A stretch of DNA of 64,000 nt from an uncultured Idiomarina sp. (GCA_946885915.1 CAMPHF010000009.1:1-64000); one strand, 5' to 3'; shown: positions 18,966-28,849, counted from the first letter of the stretch. Notes: a model not told the origin generated them from the sequence alone. Program-made: numbers and translations.

Positions 18966-19229
18966 TTAAATAACGATTGCGCGCTCTACAATCTCAACTA
19001 ATGCCCAAGACTTAGTCTTAGATACTGGACGAGTTTCGCGAATGATCACGGTATCGCCAGCTTTGCACTCGTTGCTTTCGTCGTGAGCATGCAGCTTAGT
19101 AGTACGAGTGATGTACTTACCATACACCGGGTGTTTTACCCGACGAGTAACTGCAACAGTGATAGATTTATCCATCTTGTCACTGATTACACGACCTTGC
19201 AGAGTACGGACACGTTTAACTTCAGTCAT
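18966..19229 (-). CDS. rpsQ: 30S ribosomal protein S17, last gene of the S10 operon
   Basis: 87 residues with the S17 OB-fold core [20 protein letters not shown] and [20 protein letters not shown]. It binds 16S rRNA early in assembly. Its ATG overlaps the rpmC stop (TAATG). In most relatives rplN follows directly; here a terminator follows instead, and then unrelated genes. Confidence 0.97.
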   Translation of the reverse strand: MTEVKRVRTLQGRVISDKMDKSITVAVTRRVKHPVYGKYITRTTKLHAHDESNECKAGDTVIIRETRPVSKTKSWALVEIVERAIVI

Positions 19230-19420
19230 TACGCACCTGCCTTCTGGGTTAAGATGGTTTTAATACGTGCGATATCGCGACGTACTTGTTTCATCATGTG
19301 AGTCTGGTTCAACTGACCGGTCGCAGCTTGCATACGCAGATTAAACTGCTCACGACGCAAACCTAATAACTCTTCTTGCAGTTGCTCGACTGTCTTTTCT
19401 TTCAGTTCGCTAGCTTTCAT
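19229..19420 (-). CDS. rpmC: 50S ribosomal protein L29
   Basis: 63-residue two-helix protein, [20 protein letters not shown]..., at the tunnel exit where trigger factor and SRP dock. It overlaps both rplP and rpsQ by one base (TAATG junctions), giving tight translational coupling in the S10 operon. Confidence 0.97.
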   Translation of the reverse strand: MKASELKEKTVEQLQEELLGLRREQFNLRMQAATGQLNQTHMMKQVRRDIARIKTILTQKAGA

Positions 19421-19833
19421 TACATCACCGTCCGAGAAACAAAGATGGTTTTGAATGGCAGCTTACGTGCAGCAAGAGTAAAGGCTTCACGCGCAATCTC
19501 TTCCGATACACCGTCCATTTCATACAGGACGCGACCTGGCTGAATTTGAGCTACCCAGTATTCCACGTTACCTTTACCTTTACCCATACGCACCTCAAGA
19601 GGCTTCTGAGTGATCGGCTTATCAGGGAATACGCGGATCCAAATTTTACCTTGACGTTTCACATGACGCGTCATGGCACGACGAGCCGCTTCGATTTGAC
19701 GCGCAGTCATACGACCACGATCAACCGCTTTCAAACCGAAAGTACCGAAGCTGACTTTGTTACCAGATTGCGCCAGACCACGGTTGCGGCCTTTGTGAAC
19801 CTTACGGAATTTTGTACGCTTAGGTTGTAACAT
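19420..19833 (-). CDS. rplP: 50S ribosomal protein L16
   Basis: 137 residues, [20 protein letters not shown]... . L16 lies near the A site and is a late assembly protein. The conserved block [20 protein letters not shown] (about 61-80) precedes [20 protein letters not shown], containing the arginine that is hydroxylated in E. coli L16. It is 11 bases after rpsC. Confidence 0.97.
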   Translation of the reverse strand: MLQPKRTKFRKVHKGRNRGLAQSGNKVSFGTFGLKAVDRGRMTARQIEAARRAMTRHVKRQGKIWIRVFPDKPITQKPLEVRMGKGKGNVEYWVAQIQPGRVLYEMDGVSEEIAREAFTLAARKLPFKTIFVSRTVM

Positions 19834-19844
19834 TTAGTCTCTCC

Positions 19845-20531
19845 TTACTTACGGCCTTTAGGGCGTTTGGTTGGAGCTGCTGGCTTTTCTTCGGTCGGCA
19901 TGCCGCCCAAAACTTCACCACGGAAGACCCAAACTTTCACGCCAATGATACCGTAGGTGGTGTTGGCTTCAGCAGTCGAGTAATCGATGTCAGCACGTAA
20001 AGTGTGTAGTGGTACACGACCTTCACGATACCACTCAGTACGTGCGATTTCAGCACCACCAAGACGACCACTTACTTCTACTTTGATACCTTTAGCACCA
20101 AGGCGCATAGCATTTTGAACCGCACGCTTCATCGCTCGGCGGAACATCACACGACGCTCTAATTGACTAGCAATGTTTTCAGCCACTAACTGTGCATCTA
20201 ACTCAGGCTTGCGTACTTCTGAGATGTTGATTTGCGCCGGAACGCCAGTCAACTTAGACACTGCTTGACGCAGTTTCTCAACATCTTCGCCTTTCTTACC
20301 AATCACAACACCTGGACGTGCAGTGTGGATAGTGACGCGTACGCTTTTTGCTGGGCGCTCAATCACGATGCGAGATACTGAAGCAGCGGCTAGCTCTTTC
20401 TTCAGCATTTCACGTACTTGATGATCGCTGTGCAAGTTATTAGCGAAATCTTTAGTATTCGCGAACCAGGTTGCGTTCCAAGGTTTGGTGATACCTAGGC
20501 GAATACCATTAGGATGTACTTTCTGACCCAT
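19845..20531 (-). CDS. rpsC: 30S ribosomal protein S3
   Basis: 228 residues. S3 lines the mRNA entry tunnel. It has the N-terminal KH domain with [20 protein letters not shown] (about 73-92) and the C-terminal domain [20 protein letters not shown]. It ends in a basic tail ([13 protein letters not shown]). It lies between rplV and rplP. Confidence 0.98.
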   Translation of the reverse strand: MGQKVHPNGIRLGITKPWNATWFANTKDFANNLHSDHQVREMLKKELAAASVSRIVIERPAKSVRVTIHTARPGVVIGKKGEDVEKLRQAVSKLTGVPAQINISEVRKPELDAQLVAENIASQLERRVMFRRAMKRAVQNAMRLGAKGIKVEVSGRLGGAEIARTEWYREGRVPLHTLRADIDYSTAEANTTYGIIGVKVWVFRGEVLGGMPTEEKPAAPTKRPKGRK

Positions 20532-20541
20532 AATTTATCTC

Positions 20542-20874
20542 CTAGCTATCTGCAACAACCACAGTAATGTGGCTGGTACGCTTAAGGATACGATCAGCAC
20601 GACCTTTCGCACGAGGCTTGATGCGTTTCATGGTAGGACCTTCATCCACCATTACTTTAGCAACTTTCAACTCGTCGATATCCGCACCTTCATTGTGCTC
20701 CGCGTTAGCAATCGCAGACTCAAGCACCTTTTTCAACAGACCAGCTGCATCTTTAGGGCTGTAAGCCAAGATTTCTAAAGCTTTCGCCACAGGCAAGCCG
20801 CGAATTTGGTCAGCAACCAAACGGCCTTTCTGTGCAGAAACGCGGGCAAATTTATGAATAGCAATAGCTTCCAT
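20542..20874 (-). CDS. rplV: 50S ribosomal protein L22
   Basis: 110 residues, the E. coli length, when started at the ATG at 20874, which has GGGAG 7 bases upstream. The TTG two codons earlier is unnecessary. The beta-hairpin that lines the exit tunnel and forms the macrolide site is near residues 80-98 ([20 protein letters not shown]). Confidence 0.97.
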   Translation of the reverse strand: MEAIAIHKFARVSAQKGRLVADQIRGLPVAKALEILAYSPKDAAGLLKKVLESAIANAEHNEGADIDELKVAKVMVDEGPTMKRIKPRAKGRADRILKRTSHITVVVADS

Positions 20875-20886
20875 TATCAATCTCCC

Positions 20887-21174
<288 letters not shown>

Positions 21175-21181
21175 TCAACTC

Positions 21182-22006
21182 TTATTTGTTGCGACGACGT
21201 ACGATAAATTTATCAGTACGCTTGTTCTTACGGGTCTTATAACCCTTGGTCGGCGTACCCCATGGTGTTACTGGGTGACGGCCACCTGAAGTACGGCCTT
21301 CACCACCACCGTGTGGGTGGTCAACAGGGTTCATTGCCACACCGCGAACGGTAGGACGAATGCCGCGCCAGCGTGACGCACCTGCTTTACCAAGTTGACG
21401 AAGCATATGTTCTGCGTTGCCAACTTCACCAATGGTTGCACGACCTTCTGACTGGACTTTACGTACTTCGCCAGAGCGCAAGCGCAAGGTAACGTACGCG
21501 CCATCGCGTGCAAGAATTTGCACATAGGCGCCAGCTGAACGTGCCATTTGAGCACCTTTACCAGGCTTCAACTCTACTGCATGCACAACAGAACCTACTG
21601 GAATGTTGCGAAGCGGTAAGGTGTTACCTGCTTTGATAGGTGCATCGGCGCCAGATACGATCTTGTCACCAGCTTGTAAGCCTTTTGGTGCCAAAATGTA
21701 ACGGCGTTCACCATCTGCATATAGTACCAATGCGATATTTGCTGACCGGTTTGGATCATATTCCAACCGCTCAACTTTCGCTGGGATACCATCTTTGTCG
21801 CGTTTAAAGTCGATCAAACGGTAGTGATGCTTGTGACCACCGCCGATATGACGCACGGTAATGCGACCGTTATTGTTACGACCACCGTTCTTGCTGTTTT
21901 TTTCCAGCAACGGTGCGTAAGGCTTACCTTTGTACAGGTCTTGGCCAACCACTTTTACAAGGTGGCGGCGACCCGGAGACGTAGGCTTACACTTAACAAT
22001 AGCCAT
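21182..22006 (-). CDS. rplB: 50S ribosomal protein L2
   Basis: 274 residues. L2 is needed for subunit joining and peptidyl transfer. The SH3-like and C-terminal parts are intact, including [20 protein letters not shown] (about 225-244) with the conserved histidine. It lies between rplW and rpsS. Confidence 0.98.
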   Translation of the reverse strand: MAIVKCKPTSPGRRHLVKVVGQDLYKGKPYAPLLEKNSKNGGRNNNGRITVRHIGGGHKHHYRLIDFKRDKDGIPAKVERLEYDPNRSANIALVLYADGERRYILAPKGLQAGDKIVSGADAPIKAGNTLPLRNIPVGSVVHAVELKPGKGAQMARSAGAYVQILARDGAYVTLRLRSGEVRKVQSEGRATIGEVGNAEHMLRQLGKAGASRWRGIRPTVRGVAMNPVDHPHGGGEGRTSGGRHPVTPWGTPTKGYKTRKNKRTDKFIVRRRNK

Positions 22007-22020
22007 TCTGATTCCTCCTG

Positions 22021-22323
22021 TTACTCAGCGCCGCCGACGAAATCGATGTCCGCACCTTCTTTCAGGGTGACATACGCTTTCTTCCAGTCACTACGCTTAC
22101 CAAAGCGCATGCCGGTCCGTTTGGTTTTGCCTTTGACGTTGACGGTACGAACGCCTTCAACTTCAACTTCGAACAGTTTCTCAACTGCAGCCTTGATTTC
22201 CGCTTTGTTAGCGTCTTTCGCTACTTTGAAAACCAAAGTATTGAACGACTCAGCAGTCATCGTCGATTTTTCAGAAACATGAGGTGCCAAAATGACTTTT
22301 AGCAAACGTTCTTCGCGCATCAT
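22021..22323 (-). CDS. rplW: 50S ribosomal protein L23
   Basis: 100 residues, [20 protein letters not shown]... . L23 is the trigger factor docking site at the tunnel exit. The conserved [20 protein letters not shown] is present. It overlaps rplD by 4 bases (ATGA). Confidence 0.98.
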   Translation of the reverse strand: MMREERLLKVILAPHVSEKSTMTAESFNTLVFKVAKDANKAEIKAAVEKLFEVEVEGVRTVNVKGKTKRTGMRFGKRSDWKKAYVTLKEGADIDFVGGAE

Positions 22324-22925
22324 GACAAGGCCTCCTCAATCTGCTTCACTGCATCAGCAGTCATCAACACTTTTTCGAAAGCAATCAAGCTGACTGGGTC
22401 GATGCCCTGTACGTCGCGCACGTCAACTTTGTACAAGTTGCGTGATGCAAGGAACAAGTTCTCATCTACTTCTTTGGTGACGATTAGCACATCGCTTAAA
22501 TCCCACGCTTTCAGTTTCGCTGCCAAAGCTTTAGTCTTTGGTGAGTCAACTGAGAAGTCCTCTACCACGATCAAGCGATCTTGGCGTACGAGTTCAGATA
22601 AGATGCTTTGCATTGCACCGCGGTACATCTTTTTGTTTACTTTCTGATCGTGGCTACGTGGTTTCGCTGCGAACGTAGTACCACCGCTGCGCCAGATTGG
22701 GCTACGAATAGTACCTGCACGAGCGCGACCCGTACCTTTTTGACGCCAAGGCTTCTTACCACCGCCAGAAACTTCAGAACGTGTCTTCTGCGCTTTAGTA
22801 CCCTGACGAGCACCTGCGGCATAAGCAACGACTACCTGATGAATCAACGCTTCGTTGAACTCACGTCCAAAGGTAGTTTCGGAAACCTCAAGAGCGCCTT
22901 TTGCGTCTTTTAATGTTAATTCCAT
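22320..22925 (-). CDS. rplD: 50S ribosomal protein L4
   Basis: 201 residues starting at the second of two adjacent start codons ([20 protein letters not shown]), the same N-terminus as E. coli L4. The extended tunnel loop with [20 protein letters not shown] is clear. In E. coli L4 also represses its own S10 operon by attenuation in the leader; the leader here keeps a matching hairpin plus U run (23979-24014). Confidence 0.97.
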   Translation of the reverse strand: MELTLKDAKGALEVSETTFGREFNEALIHQVVVAYAAGARQGTKAQKTRSEVSGGGKKPWRQKGTGRARAGTIRSPIWRSGGTTFAAKPRSHDQKVNKKMYRGAMQSILSELVRQDRLIVVEDFSVDSPKTKALAAKLKAWDLSDVLIVTKEVDENLFLASRNLYKVDVRDVQGIDPVSLIAFEKVLMTADAVKQIEEALS

Positions 22926-22943
22926 CACTATTCTCCTCAGACG

Positions 22944-23582
22944 TTACGCCTTGACTGCTGGCTTGATGATAACATCACCGCCAGTAGCACCAGGGACCGC
23001 GCCACGAACCAATAATAGGCCACGCTCAGCATCTACACGTACCACGTCTAACGTTTGTACGGTGATCTGTTTGTTACCCATTTGACCCGCCATTTTCTTA
23101 CCCTTAAATACGCGACCAGGAGACTGGTTCTGACCGATAGAGCCCGGTGCGCGATGCGACAACGAGTTACCGTGAGTTGCGTCTTGGGTAGCAAAATTCC
23201 AGCGCTTAACAGTACCTGCGAAACCTTTACCTTTCGAAGTACCCGTAACATCTACTTTCTTGGTGTCCGCAAACACCTCAACAGTTAGTTCAGCACCAAC
23301 TGTAATTTCTTCACCTTCGCCGTCTTCTAGGCGGAATTCCCAGAGACCACGGCCTGCTTCGACACCTGCTTTCGCAAAATGACCTGCAAGCGGCTTGGTG
23401 ACGCGATTCGCTTTCTTTTCACCAGTTGTTACTTGGAGTGCGCGGTACCCGTCAGTAGCCTCAGTTTTAACCTGAGTTACGCGGTTTGCAGTCACTTCAA
23501 TAACAGTAACAGGTACAGAAGCGCCGTCTTCTTGGAAGACACGCGTCATTCCTACTTTACGACCGACTAGACCAATAGCCAT
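22944..23582 (-). CDS. rplC: 50S ribosomal protein L3
   Basis: 212 residues, [20 protein letters not shown]... . L3 is one of the first proteins to bind 23S rRNA and reaches the peptidyl transferase centre through the loop with the conserved [20 protein letters not shown]. The glutamine methylated in E. coli lies in that loop. It follows rpsJ after 38 bases. Confidence 0.98.
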   Translation of the reverse strand: MAIGLVGRKVGMTRVFQEDGASVPVTVIEVTANRVTQVKTEATDGYRALQVTTGEKKANRVTKPLAGHFAKAGVEAGRGLWEFRLEDGEGEEITVGAELTVEVFADTKKVDVTGTSKGKGFAGTVKRWNFATQDATHGNSLSHRAPGSIGQNQSPGRVFKGKKMAGQMGNKQITVQTLDVVRVDAERGLLLVRGAVPGATGGDVIIKPAVKA

Positions 23583-23620
23583 TGTTAAAACCTCTCGTGT
23601 GTAATCCTATTACTGCCCGC

Positions 23621-23938
<318 letters not shown>

Positions 23939-23978
23939 TCAAAGCCTCAATAAAAGAGCATTTAAAAAAGAGCACAGA

Positions 23979-24014
23979 GAAAAACCTACACCCTGGCACA
24001 TACCGGGCGAGGTA
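23979..24014 (-). promoter_or_regulatory. S10-operon leader attenuator hairpin (L4-type)
   Basis: On the minus strand ACCTCGCCC pairs with GGGTGTAGGT (one bulged base) around an 11-base loop, followed at once by TTTTT. The leader between the promoter and rpsJ is about 190 nt and holds a second perfect hairpin upstream (CAATCCC / GGGATTG, 24033-24051). A leader of this size with a hairpin plus U run matches the known plan of the E. coli S10 leader, where L4 promotes termination. L4 control here is inferred. Confidence 0.6.
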
Positions 24015-24125
24015 TTCTCTACGAATATCCATTCAATCCCCTATCGGGATTGTTGTGGTAACACGTTAGAACTCTCGGAAGAACTTTCGGAATACACCGA
24101 AGCGCCTGCTATTGAGAACCAACGT

Positions 24126-24153
24126 GGCCGCGAATTATACGCGCTTCGCGGCC
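24126..24153. repeat. Perfect inverted repeat across the S10 promoter
   Basis: GGCCGCGAA (24126-24134) and TTCGCGGCC (24145-24153), nine-base perfect arms separated by ten bases. The -10 hexamer lies in the gap and the right arm fills the spacer, so a protein binding both arms would directly control RNA polymerase access. It is not a terminator for the dipeptidase gene, since no U run follows. Confidence 0.7.
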
Positions 24154-24161
24154 AAAGTCAA
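24134..24161 (-). promoter_or_regulatory. S10 operon promoter
   Basis: On the minus strand TTGACT, 16 bases, then a perfect TATAAT, followed by TCGCGGCC as a GC-rich discriminator. It is the best sigma-70 promoter in the window and lies about 190 bases upstream of rpsJ, as expected for the S10 operon. The GC-rich start region suggests growth-rate control. Confidence 0.85.
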
Positions 24162-24166
24162 ATCTA

Positions 24167-25378
24167 TTACTGAGCGGCGAAGGCTTCTACTTGCTGCCAC
24201 ACACGGATTAAGTTAGTACCCAAGATTTTTTCAATATCGGCTTCGCTGTAATCGCGATCAAGTAAGCCCTGCACTAAATTTGGGTAGGTCGAGACGTCTT
24301 TAAGTCCAACCGGTAAGGAATCGCCGACGCCATCGTAATCTGAACCAATACCAACATGCTCAATGCCAACCAAGTTAACCACATAGTCAATGTGATCGAG
24401 CACCTCATCGAGCGTCGCATACGGGAATGGATTGTTGGCTTCAACTTCAGCTATTTTGGCCTTCGCTTCTGCTGAATCTTCACCAAACTCTTCAACAACG
24501 GCATCGATTTGGCGCTGCATAACTGCGCGGTAGCGGTTTGCCTGCTGAGTCACAAAGGTCGAGCCGAAATTAATCATGATCACACCGCCGTTGTCGGCGA
24601 GTGCTTTAATCATCTCATCGCTCATGTTGCGCTCGAAACCTGGGGTATATCGACGTAACGAGGAGTGAGAAGCAATCACTGGTGCTTCACTCAGCTCCAT
24701 CACTTGCCAAAATGCTTCATCAGAAATGTGCGACACATCGATCATCATGCCGATATCATTCATCGCCGCAACCAAAGTTTTACCAAACGGGCTCAAGCCG
24801 TTCCATTGCCGCCGAATATCGTAAGACGAGTCAGAAATGTGATTCGACTCAGAGTGGGCCAAGGTAATGTAACGAATACCGCGTTGGTAGAATTCAGCAA
24901 GGTTATCGAGACTACCGGAGATGGGCGCACCATTTTCCATACCTAACGCGATCGACATTAAGCCATCTGCCTGATGCGCTGCTAAATCCGCTGCGTCGTA
25001 GGCTAGCGCAAATTTCTCGGGGGCCCGCGCTACCAGCGCTTCCATGCTATCGATAAGCTGATGGGCTAACTGATAAGCCTCGCCACTGCGCTCCATAGCG
25101 GCCGGAATATAAATAGACATAAATGGCGCATTCAAACCACCGGCAACTGCACGTGGGTAATCGAAATCACCGCGTTGGGTTGCTTTAGTTACGTCTTCCC
25201 AATCGTTTACTAGGCGATAAGGCACATCAATGTGGGTATCAACGATTAAATGTTGTTGCGCTAATTGCCGAGCGCGTTCTGATGCTTGATAGGTTGATTC
25301 TGCAGCCTGAGTTTGCGAGGTGAGCCCTGCGCTCAAGATAAGCGAGCCAATAAGCCCTGCTAGAAGCGTTTTTTTCAC
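24167..25378 (-). CDS. Exported membrane dipeptidase (peptidase family M19)
   Basis: 403 residues with a signal peptide (MKKTLLAGLIGSLILSAGLTSQTQAAE). It belongs to the zinc-dependent renal dipeptidase family, which hydrolyses dipeptides, including some with D-residues. Zinc-site elements in order: DTHIDVPYRL (H-x-D), GMENG with the bridging Glu, DVSHIS, VIASHSSLRR and GIGSDYDGV. Length matches secreted M19 enzymes. It is transcribed toward the S10 promoter, with its stop only 5 bases from the -35, and no terminator is visible. Substrate is unknown; a role in peptide scavenging is plausible. Confidence 0.92.
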   Translation of the reverse strand: MKKTLLAGLIGSLILSAGLTSQTQAAESTYQASERARQLAQQHLIVDTHIDVPYRLVNDWEDVTKATQRGDFDYPRAVAGGLNAPFMSIYIPAAMERSGEAYQLAHQLIDSMEALVARAPEKFALAYDAADLAAHQADGLMSIALGMENGAPISGSLDNLAEFYQRGIRYITLAHSESNHISDSSYDIRRQWNGLSPFGKTLVAAMNDIGMMIDVSHISDEAFWQVMELSEAPVIASHSSLRRYTPGFERNMSDEMIKALADNGGVIMINFGSTFVTQQANRYRAVMQRQIDAVVEEFGEDSAEAKAKIAEVEANNPFPYATLDEVLDHIDYVVNLVGIEHVGIGSDYDGVGDSLPVGLKDVSTYPNLVQGLLDRDYSEADIEKILGTNLIRVWQQVEAFAAQ

Positions 25379-25435
25379 AGCTTGCGTCCTTTTATTTAAC
25401 TTGTCGTTAGATGTTGTGGACGCAGATTAGCACAC

Positions 25436-25478
25436 TTAAAAACGCACGGCACCTGCCGCTTATCGCGTAAACAGGTGC
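25436..25478 (-). terminator. Possible terminator after the small-ORF pair
   Basis: GCACCTG pairs with CAGGTGC around an inner CGC-GATAA-GCG stem; five T follow about six bases later on the minus strand. It starts 2 bases after the microprotein stop. The gap between stem and U run weakens it. Confidence 0.45.
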
Positions 25479-25480
25479 AC

Positions 25481-25588
25481 TTAACAACGTTGTTTGAATC
25501 GATAGAGCGTGACCATTGCACCGGCGACTACGGTACCCACAACCGGTGCGAAAATCAGCAAACTTGAGAATAAGGTGAAACTTTGCAT
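25481..25588 (-). CDS. 35-residue single-pass membrane microprotein
   Basis: The open frame reads MQSFTLFSSLLIFAPVVGTV then VAGAMVTLYRFKQRC and stop. The ATG has GGAGGTG about 4 bases upstream, one of the best ribosome-binding sites in the window. Residues about 5-28 are hydrophobic with two glycines, and the C-terminus is basic, so an N-out/C-in single helix is likely. It starts 14 bases after the stop of the 94-residue exported protein and is probably cotranscribed. Such size and shape occur in regulators of membrane complexes and in type I toxins; nothing here decides between them. Confidence 0.6.
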   Translation of the reverse strand: MQSFTLFSSLLIFAPVVGTVVAGAMVTLYRFKQRC

Positions 25589-25602
25589 GTTCACCTCCAG
25601 CA

Positions 25603-25887
25603 TTATTCGCTGGTGTTTTCGATAACTTCCTCAGCTGCAACTGGAGCTACTACTGAAGCCGTTGCTGCATCCGAACCAACCAACTCACCTAACCAACTTT
25701 CGATGGTGTTAGCCATGTTTGCTTTGGCTGACGCTAAGCTATCAACGGTCACTTGAGCAACTTGTGCAGAAATCTCTGCAGTCAACTCGGCTAATACCGA
25801 TTGCTGCTGGGCTTGTTGCGCCATTGCTGGACTTGCAGTGAAGGCTAACATTAAAACTGCGGCTGAAGTTTTGACTAATTTGTTCAT
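25603..25887 (-). CDS. Small exported protein, function unknown
   Basis: 94 residues from the ATG at 25887, which is 6 bases behind AGGAG (the ATG two codons earlier abuts the AGGAG). A signal peptide (MNKLVKTSAAVLMLAFTASPAMA) is followed by a Gln/Ala-rich helical mature part (SVLAELTAEISAQVAQVTVD, ANMANTIESWLGELVG) and an acidic tail (EEVIENTSE). I recognise no family. It is followed by the 35-residue membrane microprotein, so the pair may act together at the envelope. Upstream lie a 17-base palindrome (26035-26051) and a sigma-54-like element (25971-25987). Confidence 0.7.
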   Translation of the reverse strand: MNKLVKTSAAVLMLAFTASPAMAQQAQQQSVLAELTAEISAQVAQVTVDSLASAKANMANTIESWLGELVGSDAATASVVAPVAAEEVIENTSE

Positions 25888-26034
25888 GTTCATCTCCTGA
25901 CGTGTTGTGGGTAGCATGGAGCGCTTGATGGTTGGTGCGCTTGCCATGCCAGTTAAGTCGAGGAGAGTAATTCAAAGGTTGTGCCAACTAGGTTTTATTA
26001 TTTTAAACTATTGAAAATATTGGATTTATTAAAT

Positions 26035-26051
26035 CACCAACTGAGTTGGTG
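26035..26051. repeat. 17-base palindrome between dusA and the small-ORF pair
   Basis: CACCAACT-G-AGTTGGTG, perfect eight-base arms. On the minus strand it lies about 85 bases after the dusA stop without a U run. It could be an operator for the downstream small genes or a 3' hairpin of dusA. Confidence 0.5.
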
Positions 26052-26134
26052 CGTACCACGAAGCAATCTAAAGTAGTAAATTTAACCACGCTATTTAGCG
26101 TTTTTCACTACTAATTCGTTTATTCCACATTCAC

Positions 26135-27181
26135 TTATTCTATCGGCTCAAGAATGTCTTGAAATGCTTCTACGGCAGCCAAAGCACCATCAAAAAGAGC
26201 ACCGGCAGTATCGGCACGAGGGCCTTGTTGGCTAAGATATTGGCGCCAGCGTTTAGCCCCGGGTAACTGTTGATAGAGCCCCAGCATATGCCGCGCGACG
26301 TGCCAAGCGCGGCCACCGGCCGCAATATGGGCTTCGGTATAGGCAATCATCTGCTCGACCACTTCACGTCGTCCGGCCCAATCTATTTCGGTCGCCACAG
26401 CTGGTAATTCTGCGTTCGTTACCATCGCATCAGCCGCCGTTAGCAGCCAAGGGTTTTGATATGCTTCACGACCAATCATAACGCCATCAACATACTGCAA
26501 GTGTTCAGCTACTTGTGCCCAGCTTGTCACGCCACCATTTAAGGTAATGTGTAGTTCGGGTCGGCGCGCCTTAGCCCGATACACACGCTCATACTGTAAT
26601 GGTGGGATCTCGCGATTTTGTTTAGGGCTCAACCCCTTCAACCAAGCTTTGCGCGCATGCAGGGTAAAATCATGACAACCACCAGCCGCGACCGTATCGA
26701 TGAACTTATCAAGAAACTCATCGCTATCGAGCTCATCAATTCCTAGTCGAGTTTTTACGCTCACCTTTATATCGGCGGCTTGTCGCATAGCAGCAACACA
26801 CCGACTAACGAGCTCCGGCTCTGCCATTAAACAGGCACCGAAACTACCATTTTGCACCCGATCAGACGGACAACCGACATTCAAATTCACTTCTCGATAA
26901 CCACGCGCAGCAGCAAGTTCAACAGCTTGCGCAAGTGCAGCGGGGTCACTCCCTCCAAGTTGCAATACCACTGGTTGCTCGGCGGGGTGGAAAGCTAAGA
27001 AGTCCTGTTTGCCATGAATAATCGCGCCAGTCGTCACCATTTCCGTATAAAGCACGGTTTTTTGGGTTAATAACCGATGAAAGTATCGACAGTGACGATC
27101 AGTCCAATCCAGCATAGGCGCAACGTTCAGCAGTCGAGCGGAGGCAGAAGACAAGGTATCAGTGGCAGGCGTGCGCGTCAT
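26135..27181 (-). CDS. dusA: tRNA-dihydrouridine(20/20a) synthase DusA
   Basis: Flavin enzyme that reduces uridine to dihydrouridine in the tRNA D loop. The 348-residue protein has the TIM-barrel N-terminus VAPMLDWTDRHCRYFHRLLT, the signature NLNVGCPSDRVQNGSFGACL (catalytic Cys in GACLM, about 111-115), and LHARKAWLKGLSPKQNREIP typical of the DusA subgroup. The C-terminal helical domain includes HVARHMLGLYQQLPGAKRWR. It is a stand-alone gene between the amidase and the small-ORF pair. Confidence 0.96.
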   Translation of the reverse strand: MTRTPATDTLSSASARLLNVAPMLDWTDRHCRYFHRLLTQKTVLYTEMVTTGAIIHGKQDFLAFHPAEQPVVLQLGGSDPAALAQAVELAAARGYREVNLNVGCPSDRVQNGSFGACLMAEPELVSRCVAAMRQAADIKVSVKTRLGIDELDSDEFLDKFIDTVAAGGCHDFTLHARKAWLKGLSPKQNREIPPLQYERVYRAKARRPELHITLNGGVTSWAQVAEHLQYVDGVMIGREAYQNPWLLTAADAMVTNAELPAVATEIDWAGRREVVEQMIAYTEAHIAAGGRAWHVARHMLGLYQQLPGAKRWRQYLSQQGPRADTAGALFDGALAAVEAFQDILEPIE

Positions 27182-27274
27182 AACGACAACTCTTGGGTGA
27201 CTCGTGGTTGGTTAAAATTCGCGCGTAGTCTAAAGAACTACACGCGAATTGCAAGCTCGTTAAGCCGCTAAGCG

Positions 27275-28849
27275 CTAGAATCCGGAGGCAGCAAACTGCG
27301 CATCCACGCGCGCTTGAGTGAGCTGTTCAAATGCATAAGCCGCCTCAATCAACGTCGCTTCACTACCAGCACCGGCAAAAAAGCTTAGCCCCACTGGTAA
27401 GTGACCAACCCGACCCATAGGTACGGAAATATGAGGATAACCCGCCACGGCTGGGCCCGAACTTGCTGAGCCTTGATAATGATCGCCGTTGATGTGGTCA
27501 ATTTTCCATGCCGGCGCGGTGGTTGGTGCGATTAACATGTCTAAGTTATGGGTCGCCAATAACGCATCAATACCTTGCTCGCCGGCTAACTTGCGGGCAT
27601 TGTCGCGCGCGCTCCGGTAAGCTTCCTCATCAGCCGCAGTACGGGCCTGCGCCATCACGAAAAGTTCTTGGCCAAAATGCGGCATAGCGCTGTGGGCGGT
27701 CGAGTTATTTAGCGCAATCAAAGCCTCCAGCGACTCGACTTCGGTCGTCGCTGTTGCCAGGTACTGGTTCAAATCGCGCTTAAATTCATGCAACAACACC
27801 GTAAACTCATCACCACCCCAACCTCTTCCGGCGGGATATTCGAGCTCATCCACTAACACTGCACCAGCATCGCGAAGCACCTGAAGTTGTTGCTCAAAGA
27901 CCTGATCAGTGCCGGCATGGTAACCCGTTAAATCACGCAATATGCCAATCCGTTTACCTTTTAAACCGTCGCGATCTAAGTGTTGAGTGAAATCAACACC
28001 TGGCTCAAAACTACGACTATCACGGGTATCTGCACCTACCATCGCTTGTAGCATGTAAACCGCATCAGTAACGGTTTTTGCCATTGGACCTGCAGTGTCT
28101 TGGCTGTGTGAAATGGGGATAATGCCGTTGCGACTCAGTAAGCCTACGGTCGGCTTGATAGTCACAATACCGTTGACTGCAGCAGGACAAACCAATGACC
28201 CATCGGTCTCGGTACCCACCGCAAGCGTCACAAAGTGGGCCGCCACCGCACTGGCAGAACCAGCACTTGAACCACAAGTTGAACGCGTCACATCGTGGGG
28301 GTTTTTGGCTTGGCCACCCGCACTGCTCCAGCCAGAACTAGAGTTGGTAGAACGAAAGTTGGCCCATTCACTCAAGTTAGCTCGGCCAATGATCAGTGCT
28401 CCTGCCGCACGTAATTGTTTGACAATAAAAGCATCTTCGGCGGGAAAGTTATCCTGCAAATGAATCGAACCCGCGGTATTAGCAAGCCCATCAGCGCTAT
28501 CAATATTATCTTTCAATAACACTGGGATACCATGCAACAAGCCCTGTGCTTTACCCGCAGCACGCTCTGCATCAGCTTGGCGCGCAAGTGCCAGTATTTG
28601 CTCACTAGGTAGTAAGGCGTTCACCGCATGTAACTCTGCCCCAGTATGATTATGCGCACCAATCCGGGCTAGGTAATATCGCACTAATGCTTCACTAGTG
28701 AGAGAACCTTCGGCAAACTGCGCGCGGATCTCAGTGACCGATGCGGTAAACGGTTGACGAGGATCTAGTGCATTTACATTTGCTGTAACTGCCGAAGTGT
28801 ATAAGAATGTCAGACAGATAAATAAAAACGTATAGACACGTGGTTGCAT
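27275..28849 (-). CDS. Secreted amidase (amidase signature family)
   Basis: About 524 residues from the ATG at 28849, which gives the signal peptide MQPRVYTFLFICLTFLYTSA. The upstream TTG at 28879 would add ten residues before it. The Ser-cis-Ser-Lys machinery is visible: Lys in GIPVLLKDNID, the Ser-rich loop STCGSSAGSASAVAA and the nucleophile loop GTETDGSLVCPA. This family hydrolyses amide bonds in diverse substrates, so the substrate cannot be read from sequence. Export suggests use on extracellular or periplasmic amides. It is divergent from zur with a gap of about 100 bases. Confidence 0.9.
   Translation of the reverse strand: MQPRVYTFLFICLTFLYTSAVTANVNALDPRQPFTASVTEIRAQFAEGSLTSEALVRYYLARIGAHNHTGAELHAVNALLPSEQILALARQADAERAAGKAQGLLHGIPVLLKDNIDSADGLANTAGSIHLQDNFPAEDAFIVKQLRAAGALIIGRANLSEWANFRSTNSSSGWSSAGGQAKNPHDVTRSTCGSSAGSASAVAAHFVTLAVGTETDGSLVCPAAVNGIVTIKPTVGLLSRNGIIPISHSQDTAGPMAKTVTDAVYMLQAMVGADTRDSRSFEPGVDFTQHLDRDGLKGKRIGILRDLTGYHAGTDQVFEQQLQVLRDAGAVLVDELEYPAGRGWGGDEFTVLLHEFKRDLNQYLATATTEVESLEALIALNNSTAHSAMPHFGQELFVMAQARTAADEEAYRSARDNARKLAGEQGIDALLATHNLDMLIAPTTAPAWKIDHINGDHYQGSASSGPAVAGYPHISVPMGRVGHLPVGLSFFAGAGSEATLIEAAYAFEQLTQARVDAQFAASGF

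Noticed and set aside
25407..25640. 77-residue minus-strand open frame overlapping the microprotein
   Set aside because: It covers both the end of the 94-residue gene and the 35-residue frame in another frame and has no ribosome-binding site; the 35-residue frame has the better signals.
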